Assembly: GCA_016177865.1 (NCBI GenBank)
Contig: JACOUJ010000148.1
Span: forward strand, 1-7,907
Origin: Candidatus Rokuibacteriota bacterium
Lineage (GTDB): Bacteria > Methylomirabilota > Methylomirabilia > Rokubacteriales > JACOUJ01
DNA length: 7,907 nucleotides
Direction of reading: 5' to 3'
The translations under genes were made by a program, and so were the position numbers. The stretch's first letter is position 1. Each line of letters starts with the position of its first letter. Positions 1 to 6,399 of the stretch are shown piece by piece. The notes under the pieces are model-generated. The model made no database searches, was not told where the DNA came from, and worked only from the letters and a program-made list of their open reading frames with translations.

Positions 1-190
1 CTACGAGGCGCTGCACGACGCGATGAAGCGCCGGGGGTACATCATCTACGCGGGGCAGGGCGACATCCGGAACTACGCGTTTCGGGTGGCGAACATGGGC
101 ACCCTCACACCCGAGGACATGGAGGGCGTGGTGGCGGCCTTCGCGTCCGCTCTGGAAGAGCTTGGGATCCCGATCCCCGCGCAGAAGTAG
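1..190 (+). CDS. phnW: Class V aminotransferase, C-terminal end; probably 2-aminoethylphosphonate--pyruvate transaminase (5' end outside window)
   Basis: The last 62 codons of a gene cut by the window edge; the reading frame begins at base 2 and ends with TAG at 188-190. The visible C-terminus contains a small-domain pattern typical of class V (fold type I) PLP transaminases: a helix with KRRGYIIYAG, then FRVANMGTLTPEDM, then a helix ending the protein. This resembles the end of PhnW, which transfers the amino group of 2-aminoethylphosphonate to pyruvate, giving phosphonoacetaldehyde and alanine in the cytoplasm. The PLP lysine and substrate-binding residues lie upstream and cannot be checked. 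The PhnW assignment rests partly on the next gene, a PbfA-like enzyme only 22 bp downstream, since both make phosphonoacetaldehyde. Another class V enzyme, such as alanine-glyoxylate or serine-glyoxylate transaminase, is the main alternative. Confidence 0.65.
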   Translation, partial: YEALHDAMKRRGYIIYAGQGDIRNYAFRVANMGTLTPEDMEGVVAAFASALEELGIPIPAQK

Positions 191-212
191 CGGTGGGGCG
201 GAGGACGCCGTG

Positions 213-1601
213 ATGCCGGACGGCGAGGGGCGCACCGGGCGATACGGGATGGAGGGCGATGTCAACCTCACGTCCCGGCGTGCCGCGTGGCTGGAGCGGA
301 ACATCGGTCCGGAGGCCCGCCGGTGGCTGGAGGAGGACCAGCGCTACTTCCTGCGTCAGTCGCTCTCGACACCCTGCCTGAACGTGCTCGCCCGGTGCGA
401 AGGAATTTACATCGAGGACCTCCAGGGTCGGCGGTACATGGATTTCCATGGCAACAGTGTCCACCAGGTGGGCTTCGGCCACCCGCGCGTGATCGAGGCG
501 ATCAAGGCGCAGCTCGAGACGCTCCCGTTCTGCACCCGGCGCTACACGAACCTCCCCGCGATTCTGCTCGCGAAGAAGCTGGCGGAGATCGCGCCGGGAG
601 ACCTCGGCAAGTCGCTCCTCTGCCCCGGGGGCGCGGCGGCGATCTCGATGGCGCTCAGGCTGGCGCGCATGGTGACCGGGCGATTTAAAACAATCTCCAT
701 GTGGGATGCCTTCCACGGGGCCTCGCTGGACACGAGCAGCGTCGGCGGCCAGCGGCTCTTCCGGGAGGGGGCTGGCCCGCTCTTGCCCGGAGTCGAACAC
801 GTGCCGCCGCCCGAGCCGTACCGGTGTCTCTGGGGGTGCGGCGGAGACTGCGATCTCCGGTGCGCGCACTACATCGAGTACGTACTGGAGCAGGAAGGCG
901 ATGTCGGCGCGGTGATCGCGGAGCCCGTCCGCGCCACCGCAGCGGTCCCCCATCCGGACTACTGGCGCACCGTGCGTGCCGCGTGCGACCGCCACGGCGC
1001 GCTCCTGATCTTCGACGAGATCCCGCACGGCCTCGGCCGCACCGGGAAGATGTTCGCGTGTGAGCACTTCGGCGTGGTGCCGGACATGCTCGTGCTGGGG
1101 AAGGGACTGGGTGGCGGCGTCTTCCCGATCGCGGCCCTGACGGCGCGCCCCAACCTGGACGTGATCCCGGAGCACGCGCTCGGGCACTACACCCACGAGA
1201 AGAGCCCGCTCGGCAGCGCGGCGGCGCTGGTGACGATTGAGTGTATCGAGGAGGAGGGCCTGGCTGAACGAGCGCGCGAGCTCGGCGAGCATGCCCTCGC
1301 CCGGCTCCGGGAGATGATGACCCGTCACCCGCTGATCGGCGATGTGCGGGGGCTTGGCCTCCTGGTGGGCGTCGAGCTGGTCCGGGATCGCGCGACCAGA
1401 GAGCGCGCAGCCGAGGAGGCCGAGCAGGTGATGTACCGGGCTCTCGAGAAGGGGCTGAGCTTCAAGGTGACGGCGGGGAATGTCTTGACGCTCATGCCGC
1501 CGCTGACGATCAGCCGGGATGAGCTGGACCGCGCCCTCGACATCGTGGACGCGTGCCTGGCCGAGGTCGAGGGTGGACAGGGGCGCGAGGGGCCACCGTG
1601 A
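213..1601 (+). CDS. pbfA: Class III PLP enzyme, likely (R)-1-hydroxy-2-aminoethylphosphonate ammonia-lyase
   Basis: A 462-residue cytoplasmic PLP enzyme of the class III aminotransferase fold. The ATG at 213 is chosen because GGAGGA at 200-205 lies 7 nt upstream; a later ATG at 249 is also possible. Seen: N-terminal NVLARCEGIYIEDLQGRRYMDF, the cofactor aspartate in LLIFDEIPHGLGRTG (D268), the Schiff-base lysine in VLGKGLGGG (K297), and GHYTHEKSPLG just after it. From family knowledge, the GHYTHEK stretch and DEIP-GLG-TGK-F-EHFG-VPD pattern match PbfA, which eliminates ammonia from (R)-1-hydroxy-2-aminoethylphosphonate to give phosphonoacetaldehyde, rather than ornithine or GABA transaminases. 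It follows the PhnW-like gene by 22 bp, so the two are probably co-transcribed and converge on one product. An oddity is a cysteine cluster at residues 205, 209, 213 and 217. A generic omega-amino acid transaminase is the alternative. Confidence 0.78.
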   Translation: MPDGEGRTGRYGMEGDVNLTSRRAAWLERNIGPEARRWLEEDQRYFLRQSLSTPCLNVLARCEGIYIEDLQGRRYMDFHGNSVHQVGFGHPRVIEAIKAQLETLPFCTRRYTNLPAILLAKKLAEIAPGDLGKSLLCPGGAAAISMALRLARMVTGRFKTISMWDAFHGASLDTSSVGGQRLFREGAGPLLPGVEHVPPPEPYRCLWGCGGDCDLRCAHYIEYVLEQEGDVGAVIAEPVRATAAVPHPDYWRTVRAACDRHGALLIFDEIPHGLGRTGKMFACEHFGVVPDMLVLGKGLGGGVFPIAALTARPNLDVIPEHALGHYTHEKSPLGSAAALVTIECIEEEGLAERARELGEHALARLREMMTRHPLIGDVRGLGLLVGVELVRDRATRERAAEEAEQVMYRALEKGLSFKVTAGNVLTLMPPLTISRDELDRALDIVDACLAEVEGGQGREGPP

Positions 1602-1609
1602 TCCGCGAG

Positions 1610-1628
1610 GGGTCGAGACGACCCTTTT
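1610..1628 (+). terminator. Intrinsic terminator-like hairpin after pbfA
   Basis: A perfect 6-bp stem GGGTCG / CGACCC with an AGA loop (1610-1624) is followed directly by TTTT (1625-1628). It starts 9 bp after the pbfA stop and ends 12 bp before the permease start. The stem is short, so termination may be partial. It suggests that the phnW-pbfA transcript ends here and that the transporter genes are at least partly a separate unit, or that this was the native 3' end of the older locus. Confidence 0.55.
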
Positions 1629-1640
1629 AATGGAACCGGA

Positions 1641-3338
1641 ATGGCGCAGGCAAGGGCGTTAAGTCGCGCTGCATGGGCACGGGAGAATGCAACGGAGTTT
1701 ATCCAGACGCATGTCGTCAATATTGCCGGTGGCGTGCTGTTCCTGCTCCTGGCTGTGTTCCTTCTGTGGCCAATCAGCGCGGTCTTGGTGAAAGGTGTAT
1801 ACGGGCCCGAAGGATTCACGTTGCGGTTTTACGAGAGATTTTTTACCGCCTATTATTACAGATCTTTTCTCAATACCCTGCTTCTTGGAGTTTTGACGAC
1901 TTCAGTCTGTATAACGGCCGGTTTTTGCATTGCCTATCTCACGACGCGGGGACCACGGTTCCTGCGCAGCCCACTGAAATGGCTGACGCTCTTGCCCCTG
2001 ATAGCGCCGCCTTACATCTTTGCGCTCTCCATCATCATGCTTTTTGGGCGAAGGGGATTCATCACCCAGCTTTTGAACCTGGATTTGCAGATATTCGGTT
2101 TTACCGGCGTGGTCATAGCCCAGACCATGGCGTTTCTCCCCTTGGCCTACCTGATAATAGAGAATATGCTCACGTCGCTAGATTCCAGTCTGGAGGATAG
2201 CGCCGCTAATTTAGGTGCTTCGGAGGGGAAGATCTTACGTAGTATCACCCTACCATTACTGGTCCCCGGGTTTCTAAAAGGCTCCCTCATCGTCTACGTC
2301 ATGGCCGTATCGGAATTTGGTAACGTGGCCATCTTGGCGGGACGAACGCCATTCCTGGCGCCGGACATTTACACGATCGTAACAGGGATTGAGACCGATT
2401 TCCATATGGCTGGAACCCTATCCATGTTCTTGCTGCTTCCGGTGGCAATCATCTTTCTGGTGCAAAACTACTTCTACAAAGACAAGGGTTACGTAACCAT
2501 CTCGGGAAAGCCCTCATACGCAGGGCCCAGACAAATGGGTTTGCTGATCCTGATACCCATGATGATCGTGGCGTTGACCGAGGTCGGACTCATCGTGCTC
2601 TCTTTCGCCGTTGTCGCCATCGGAGGGTTTACGCGAATTGTCGGCATCGATAACACGTTTACCCTGGCCTATATCGTGGATTGGCGGGCAAACCATGCGC
2701 TCGTCAGCAGTCTGAGGGTATCGTTACTTGCCGGCCTATTCGGCGCAGCGCTGGGCATCCTCATCGCGTACGTGGTGGTGCGAGGGAAATTCAAAGGGCG
2801 TGGCGCTGTGGAGGGACTGTGCTTGGCCGGGTTTGCCATGCCGGGGACCGTGTTGGGCATCGGCTATCTCCTGGCGTTCAACAGTCCCCCATTGCTCCTC
2901 ACGGGTACCATGATCATCCTGGTGCTCAACTCGGTCTTCCGTTTTGCGGCTGTGGGTATGGAGGCGGGGATTACAAAGCTGCAGCAGCTCAGTATTGAGG
3001 TTGAAGAAGCGTCTCGCAATCTGGGCGCCAGCACGCCGACAACCTTTCGGCGGGTCGTGCTGCCCATCATCTTTCCCGCCGCCATGTACGGGTTTATCTA
3101 TGTCTTTATGACGACCATGGTATCCCTGAGCGCGGTGGTCTTTCTCACATCCCCGGCGTATCCGCTGGTGGCCGTATTCATCTTCCAATGGGCCCACTCT
3201 GGGTATATCGGCCTGGCATCCGCCACGACGGTGAAAGTGATTGCCATTGTGGCCGTCTGCCTCGGGATTATTCAAGTCATGAGCAGGTGGACGGGATTTA
3301 GTATCACAGGTGAGATTAAAGGGCGGTATGGGGGATGA
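1641..3338 (+). CDS. ABC importer permease, fused two-domain type (putative 2-aminoethylphosphonate or related anion uptake)
   Basis: A 565-residue inner-membrane protein with two binding-protein-dependent permease halves in one chain, as in FbpB/ThiP and the PhnU2-type putative AEP permeases. About twelve hydrophobic segments are visible, the first near residues 25-50. Each half carries an ATPase-contacting EAA loop: near residue 185 (EDSAANLGASEGKILRSITL) and near 456 (EEASRNLGASTPTTFRRVVL). The chain can therefore form the whole translocation pore without a partner permease. The ATG at 1641 has only weak ribosome-binding sequence (GGAACCGGA just upstream). The ATPase gene follows within a few bases. 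G+C is clearly lower than in pbfA: line 1861-1920 has 27 G/C of 60, against 42 of 60 for 1081-1140. The phosphonate substrate is inferred from neighbours; iron, thiamine or polyamine transport cannot be excluded from sequence alone. Confidence 0.85.
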   Translation: MAQARALSRAAWARENATEFIQTHVVNIAGGVLFLLLAVFLLWPISAVLVKGVYGPEGFTLRFYERFFTAYYYRSFLNTLLLGVLTTSVCITAGFCIAYLTTRGPRFLRSPLKWLTLLPLIAPPYIFALSIIMLFGRRGFITQLLNLDLQIFGFTGVVIAQTMAFLPLAYLIIENMLTSLDSSLEDSAANLGASEGKILRSITLPLLVPGFLKGSLIVYVMAVSEFGNVAILAGRTPFLAPDIYTIVTGIETDFHMAGTLSMFLLLPVAIIFLVQNYFYKDKGYVTISGKPSYAGPRQMGLLILIPMMIVALTEVGLIVLSFAVVAIGGFTRIVGIDNTFTLAYIVDWRANHALVSSLRVSLLAGLFGAALGILIAYVVVRGKFKGRGAVEGLCLAGFAMPGTVLGIGYLLAFNSPPLLLTGTMIILVLNSVFRFAAVGMEAGITKLQQLSIEVEEASRNLGASTPTTFRRVVLPIIFPAAMYGFIYVFMTTMVSLSAVVFLTSPAYPLVAVFIFQWAHSGYIGLASATTVKVIAIVAVCLGIIQVMSRWTGFSITGEIKGRYGG

Positions 3339-3342
3339 AGCA

Positions 3343-4437
3343 ATGTTGGTGGTCAACGATGTTCACAAGTCCTTTGGCCACGTCGGGGCGCTGCGCGGCG
3401 TCTCCGCCGACATAGCCAAGGGCGAGTTGATCAGCTTCCTGGGTCCGAGCGGATGCGGCAAGACCACCCTGATGCGGATCATCTGTGGGTTGACGAAGCC
3501 CGATGCGGGCGAGATCATTCTCGAAGGACGCGTCATTAACGATGTTCCTCCCGACCGCAGGGGCATCCAGATGTGTTTTCAGAATTACGCGTTGTTTCCC
3601 CATCTCACCGTGGCCGGCAATATAAGCTATGGCCTGCAAGTTCACAAATGGAAAAAGGACAAAATCAAGGCGCGTGTGGAAGAGCTTCTCCACTTGGTCC
3701 AGTTGGAGGGATTGGGAGATCGCCGCATAGATGAGATAAGCGGCGGACAGCAGCAACGGGTTGCTCTGGCCCGGGCGTTGGCTCTCGCACCGAAAGTCTT
3801 GTTGCTCGATGAACCGTTGTCCAATCTAGACGCCAACCTGCGGGTGCACATGCGGGCTACATTGCGTGAAATCCAGCGGAAAGTGAACATCACCACCATT
3901 TTTGTGACCCACGATCAAGTCGAGGCGATGACCATTTCCGACAGGCTTGTGGTGATGAATCAGGGGGCCGTAGAGCAGGTGGGAAGCCCGGTGGAGATCT
4001 ACGAAAAGCCCAGGAACGAGTTTGTCGCCAAGTTCATCGGGTACGTCAATATGTTGCAGGGTGTCGTGAAGGATACCTCAGATGCCAGCAGAAGCGCGGT
4101 CATTGATACGGAATTGGGCGAGTCGGAGATCGCGCTAGGCGACAGCCGTCTTAGCAGAGGCGAGAAAATCTACGTCATTATCCGACCTGAAGCCATTCGC
4201 CTCGATATCCGCAAATCTACGGGCCCGATGAATTCCTTTGCGGGCAGTATAAGAAGTGTCATGTACGCGGGTTCGACGGTGAAATATACCGTTGATGTGG
4301 GGGGCAAGGATCTCATCGTGGATGAATACGACCCGACCACCCACGGGATACGCCGCATGGGCGAGCGGGTCGTGGCGGAGATTCCAAGAAACGTTCACAT
4401 CCTGAGGGCCGACTCACGAACCCCCGTGTTGACATGA
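3343..4437 (+). CDS. ABC importer ATP-binding protein (PotA/FbpC/PhnT2-like)
   Basis: A 364-residue cytoplasmic ATPase that drives the adjacent permease. All nucleotide-binding motifs are present: Walker A GPSGCGKTT (34-42), Q-loop in CFQNYALFPHLT, signature SGGQQQR (from 133), Walker B LLLDEP (D156, E157), D-loop SNLDA, and the H-loop histidine in VTHDQ (H190). The C-terminal part, roughly residues 235-355, fits a TOBE-type regulatory domain as in the CUT1/FbpC/PotA families, and PhnT2-type ATPases share this layout. The ATG at 3343 lies 4 bp after the permease stop with GGGGGA upstream. An in-frame ATG at 3328 (369 residues, overlapping the permease by 11 bp) is nearly as good. The 3-bp to overlapping spacing indicates translational coupling. 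Substrate cannot be read from the ATPase itself. Confidence 0.9.
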   Translation: MLVVNDVHKSFGHVGALRGVSADIAKGELISFLGPSGCGKTTLMRIICGLTKPDAGEIILEGRVINDVPPDRRGIQMCFQNYALFPHLTVAGNISYGLQVHKWKKDKIKARVEELLHLVQLEGLGDRRIDEISGGQQQRVALARALALAPKVLLLDEPLSNLDANLRVHMRATLREIQRKVNITTIFVTHDQVEAMTISDRLVVMNQGAVEQVGSPVEIYEKPRNEFVAKFIGYVNMLQGVVKDTSDASRSAVIDTELGESEIALGDSRLSRGEKIYVIIRPEAIRLDIRKSTGPMNSFAGSIRSVMYAGSTVKYTVDVGGKDLIVDEYDPTTHGIRRMGERVVAEIPRNVHILRADSRTPVLT

Positions 4438-4448
4438 AGAACGAGGAG

Positions 4449-4610
4449 ATGTATGCCCTGGACCGCGGCGCGAGGATGGCCTTGAGTCTGAGCAGCAGCG
4501 AAGATCATCAGGCGCATCCGCAGGAGGGGGGTGAGCAATTTTGCCTGGATGAAAAGATGTTGCGATGGGGGGTACGAATGAGCCCGCAAGAAAGGAGCAC
4601 GGAGGAATGA
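4449..4610 (+). CDS. Possible 53-residue hypothetical protein between ATPase and binding protein
   Basis: An uninterrupted ORF of 53 codons fills the otherwise unexplained 169-bp gap between the ATPase and binding-protein genes. It begins 11 bp after the ATPase stop, and its TGA overlaps the binding-protein ATG as ATGA (4607-4610), a coupling geometry typical of real operon genes. The product would be hydrophilic and acidic in its second half, without a signal peptide or membrane segment, with one cysteine. I recognise no family. Against it: GAGGAG touches the start codon with no spacing, so initiation would be poor, and an ORF of this size can arise by chance. It may equally be a translated leader or a gene remnant. 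Confidence 0.3.
   Translation: MYALDRGARMALSLSSSEDHQAHPQEGGEQFCLDEKMLRWGVRMSPQERSTEE
4592..4606 (+). promoter_or_regulatory. Ribosome binding site fixing the binding-protein start at 4607
   Basis: AAGGAG at 4592-4597 lies 9 nt before the ATG at 4607, and a second purine block GGAGGA (4601-4606) abuts it. The frame is open further upstream to an ATG at 4565, but only initiation at 4607 puts a standard signal peptide at the N-terminus, so 4607 is the preferred start. Confidence 0.75.
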
Positions 4611-5647
4611 AGCCCAGAGCAGCAGTCAGTTTAGGGTTGGCATTAAGTGTTGTTGTTCTTGGTGCGGCTTCAGATTCTGCCGCTCAGTTGGCGCCTTTTG
4701 TAACCGTGTATGAAGGTTCTGCGTCAGTAGAGATCGCGGGGCGGATTGCGGAATTCGTGCGAAAACAGCTCGGCGTGGAGCTGCGATTTGAGGCTTTGTC
4801 CCACGGGGTCATCCATTCCAGGATCAAGGCCGAAGCTCCTCGTTTTGGCGCAGATATGATCATCAACGCAGGCTTTCCCCTGCTTCAGGAGGCTAAGAAG
4901 CAGGGCTGGTCCATACCATACAAGTCCCCTGCATGGGCTGGGGCAGGTCCGGAGTGGGCGGACCCGGCCGGGCACTGGTGGATCAACTCGCGGTGGAACT
5001 TCGTGCTCGTGGGAAATAAGGCACGGCTGGCCCAACTCGGTTACGAGATGCCCCGGACCTGGGACGACCTCTTGGATCCCAAGTGGCGCAAACAGATCGT
5101 TATGCCCTCGCCCGCAACCTCTGGTACTGCCTTCCTAATCGTGTACAGTTTCATCACCGAGTATGGCTTCAACAGGGGCAAGGGAGAGGAAGGCGGCTGG
5201 AAGTTCTTGGAGGCCCTCAACCAGAACGTAGACCACTATACCAGGGGTGGCAACACGCCCACCGACCTGGTGGCCAGGGGAGAATTCCTGCTGGGCATCG
5301 CTTCCGATGAGATAGTCTTACCCAGGCTGAAGGAAGGTTATCCCCTGCTCGTGGGCATGCCTGCCCCCGGAATCGGTTTTGGGATGCAGGGTATGAGCAT
5401 TCTTGCCGGCACAAGGAAGCTGGAAACGGTCCAGAAGATCGTTGACCTGCTGGGGACCAAGGAGTTCTCCCAATTCCTGGCCGATACCGCGGGCTATGTG
5501 ACACGGTTCCCCGACGCGGTGCCTGCCCTGTATCGGGATGCCCCACCCAGGTATATACCCAACATCGACGTTGGCTGGGCTTTGGCGGAGAGGGAACGGC
5601 TGCTCGCGGAATGGATACGGCGGATCGGGAGGGTGCCGGCCAAGTGA
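4607..5647 (+). CDS. Secreted extracellular solute-binding protein, FbpA/PhnS2-like (ABC importer)
   Basis: A 346-residue periplasmic receptor for the importer encoded just upstream. Seen: a signal peptide with basic start (KPR), a hydrophobic core from about residue 7 to 21, and a probable SAA cleavage site after residue 26. The mature protein begins with FVTVYEGSASVEIAG, the first strand of cluster F / family 1 solute-binding proteins. Further family-like stretches are PRTWDDLLDPKWRKQIVMP and YTRGGNTPTDLVARGEFLLG. It lacks the adjacent tyrosine pair that bacterial FbpA proteins use for ferric iron, which argues against simple iron uptake. Together with the phnW/pbfA context this favours an organophosphonate such as AEP or hydroxy-AEP, but the ligand is inference. 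The gene ends beside a GC-rich spacer and is convergent with a nucleotidyltransferase frame that overlaps its last 154 bp. Confidence 0.82.
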   Translation: MKPRAAVSLGLALSVVVLGAASDSAAQLAPFVTVYEGSASVEIAGRIAEFVRKQLGVELRFEALSHGVIHSRIKAEAPRFGADMIINAGFPLLQEAKKQGWSIPYKSPAWAGAGPEWADPAGHWWINSRWNFVLVGNKARLAQLGYEMPRTWDDLLDPKWRKQIVMPSPATSGTAFLIVYSFITEYGFNRGKGEEGGWKFLEALNQNVDHYTRGGNTPTDLVARGEFLLGIASDEIVLPRLKEGYPLLVGMPAPGIGFGMQGMSILAGTRKLETVQKIVDLLGTKEFSQFLADTAGYVTRFPDAVPALYRDAPPRYIPNIDVGWALAERERLLAEWIRRIGRVPAK

Positions 5648-6399
5648 GGCCATGCGTCAAGCCGGTGAGGCCGGTGTGGGCTGCTGACCGGCAGGGAAGT
5701 CTGCCGCCACCGCGGCAGGTCAAGCCCGGGTGAGGCAGCCGGTGCCGGGCCAGGGGCAGCCAGGATCCCCCACGAACCAGGGACCCTGACTGCCCGGGTA
5801 GCGGCCGGGTCGGCGGCCGGGCGCCTCACGGGCCGGGCGGGATTCCCGTCCCCGAACTTTGTAATTCCTACCCACTCGCCAACCCGGCCTCTATCAGCCG
5901 GCCACTTGCGGCCGATGTAAAGCGCACGCCGGTTCCGAGCCAGGACTTTGATCTCCTCTCCGTCGGGCTCCAGCGGCCTGGGATCCACCAGAAAGCACGT
6001 CGCGGCTGGCGCCTGCACGACAGAGGCGAGGAGGCACCGCGGGTAGAGCAGATCGCCGTCCATGAACAGGACTGATCCCTCCAGTGCTGGACGAGCGGTC
6101 CAGAGCGAGAGGATCGACCCTTCGTCGTACCGCGGGTTGTGGAGAAAGCGGACGGGCAAAGGGGCTGCACAGCGTGCAACCTCCCGGCGGATCATGGGCG
6201 CTTGGTAACCAACCACCAGCACGAGCTCCGGGATCCCCAGGGCCGCCAGGTGTTCGAGGTGACGCTGCAGCAGTGTCTTTCCGCCAAGCTGGAGCAGCAC
6301 CTTAGGTAATGCATCTGAGACTGGCGAGAGACGTTGGCCGACTCCCGCCGCAAGCATGAGAGCCCGGTCCACCCTCTTCTCCTTGCCGGCCGCGCTCAC
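5494..6399 (-). CDS. LicC/PntC-like nucleotidyltransferase, C-terminally truncated or replaced (probable pseudogene)
   Basis: The N-terminal ~183 residues (6399 down to 5851) form a Rossmann-like nucleotidyltransferase of the sugar-/choline-phosphate type. Seen: nucleotide-binding LAAGVGQRL (16-24) with the usual lysine in LPKVLL (K33), HNPRYDEGSILSLW (87-100), the metal-binding MDGD (D114, D116), EEIKVLAR (148-155), and GEWVGITKF (174-182). The last three are characteristic of CTP:phosphocholine and CTP:2-aminoethylphosphonate cytidylyltransferases (LicC, PntC). These should continue for a further 60-80 residues carrying a second acidic active-site motif, usually near an EIDxxED-like stretch. 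Here the frame instead runs on as Arg/Pro/Ser-rich sequence into the antisense of the binding-protein gene. The other two minus frames do not restore the family sequence. GTG at 6399 is the start, overlapping the upstream ORF by GTGA; a GTG nine codons later is an alternative. PntC is favoured by the phosphonate surroundings, and catalytic activity is doubtful. Confidence 0.7.
   Translation of the reverse strand: MSAAGKEKRVDRALMLAAGVGQRLSPVSDALPKVLLQLGGKTLLQRHLEHLAALGIPELVLVVGYQAPMIRREVARCAAPLPVRFLHNPRYDEGSILSLWTARPALEGSVLFMDGDLLYPRCLLASVVQAPAATCFLVDPRPLEPDGEEIKVLARNRRALYIGRKWPADRGRVGEWVGITKFGDGNPARPVRRPAADPAATRAVRVPGSWGILAAPGPAPAASPGLDLPRWRQTSLPVSSPHRPHRLDAWPHLAGTLPIRRIHSASSRSLSAKAQPTSMLGIYLGGASRYRAGTASGNRVT
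5656..5744. repeat. Imperfect direct repeat pair flanking a hairpin in the convergent spacer
   Basis: Copy 1 (5656-5676) reads GTCAAGCC-GG-TGAGGC-CCGGTG with small gaps relative to copy 2 (5719-5744), GTCAAGCCCGGGTGAGGC then AGCCGGTG. Between them, ending right at copy 2, is a perfect 7-bp stem CTGCCGC / GCGGCAG with loop CACC (5701-5718), 53 bp after the binding-protein stop. There is no T-run, so terminator function is uncertain. A second close duplication, GCGGCCGGG, occurs at 5801-5809 and 5813-5821. The spacer from 5648 to 5850 carries no credible gene on either strand. Confidence 0.5.

Noticed and set aside
105..1328. 407-codon minus-strand open frame
   Set aside because: Antisense shadow of pbfA in GC-rich DNA; Arg/Pro/His-rich with no domain, while the plus frame has a complete PLP-enzyme motif set.
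2736..3356. Minus-strand frame of 206 codons over the permease
   Set aside because: His/Asp/Arg-rich antisense of hydrophobic membrane codons; the plus-strand permease is unambiguous.
4565..4606. Upstream start of the binding protein at 4565
   Set aside because: It would add 14 hydrophilic residues before the signal peptide; the RBS and signal peptide support 4607.
1641..5647. Ferric iron FbpABC importer
   Set aside because: Not excluded, but disfavoured: the receptor lacks the paired tyrosines of FbpA and the neighbours are phosphonate enzymes.
5868..6179. Alternative minus-strand frame as the true nucleotidyltransferase continuation (frameshift)
   Set aside because: It overlaps the recognised domain out of frame and shows no family motifs. 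Neither alternative frame downstream of 5851 restores the missing C-terminus, so truncation fits better than a single frameshift.
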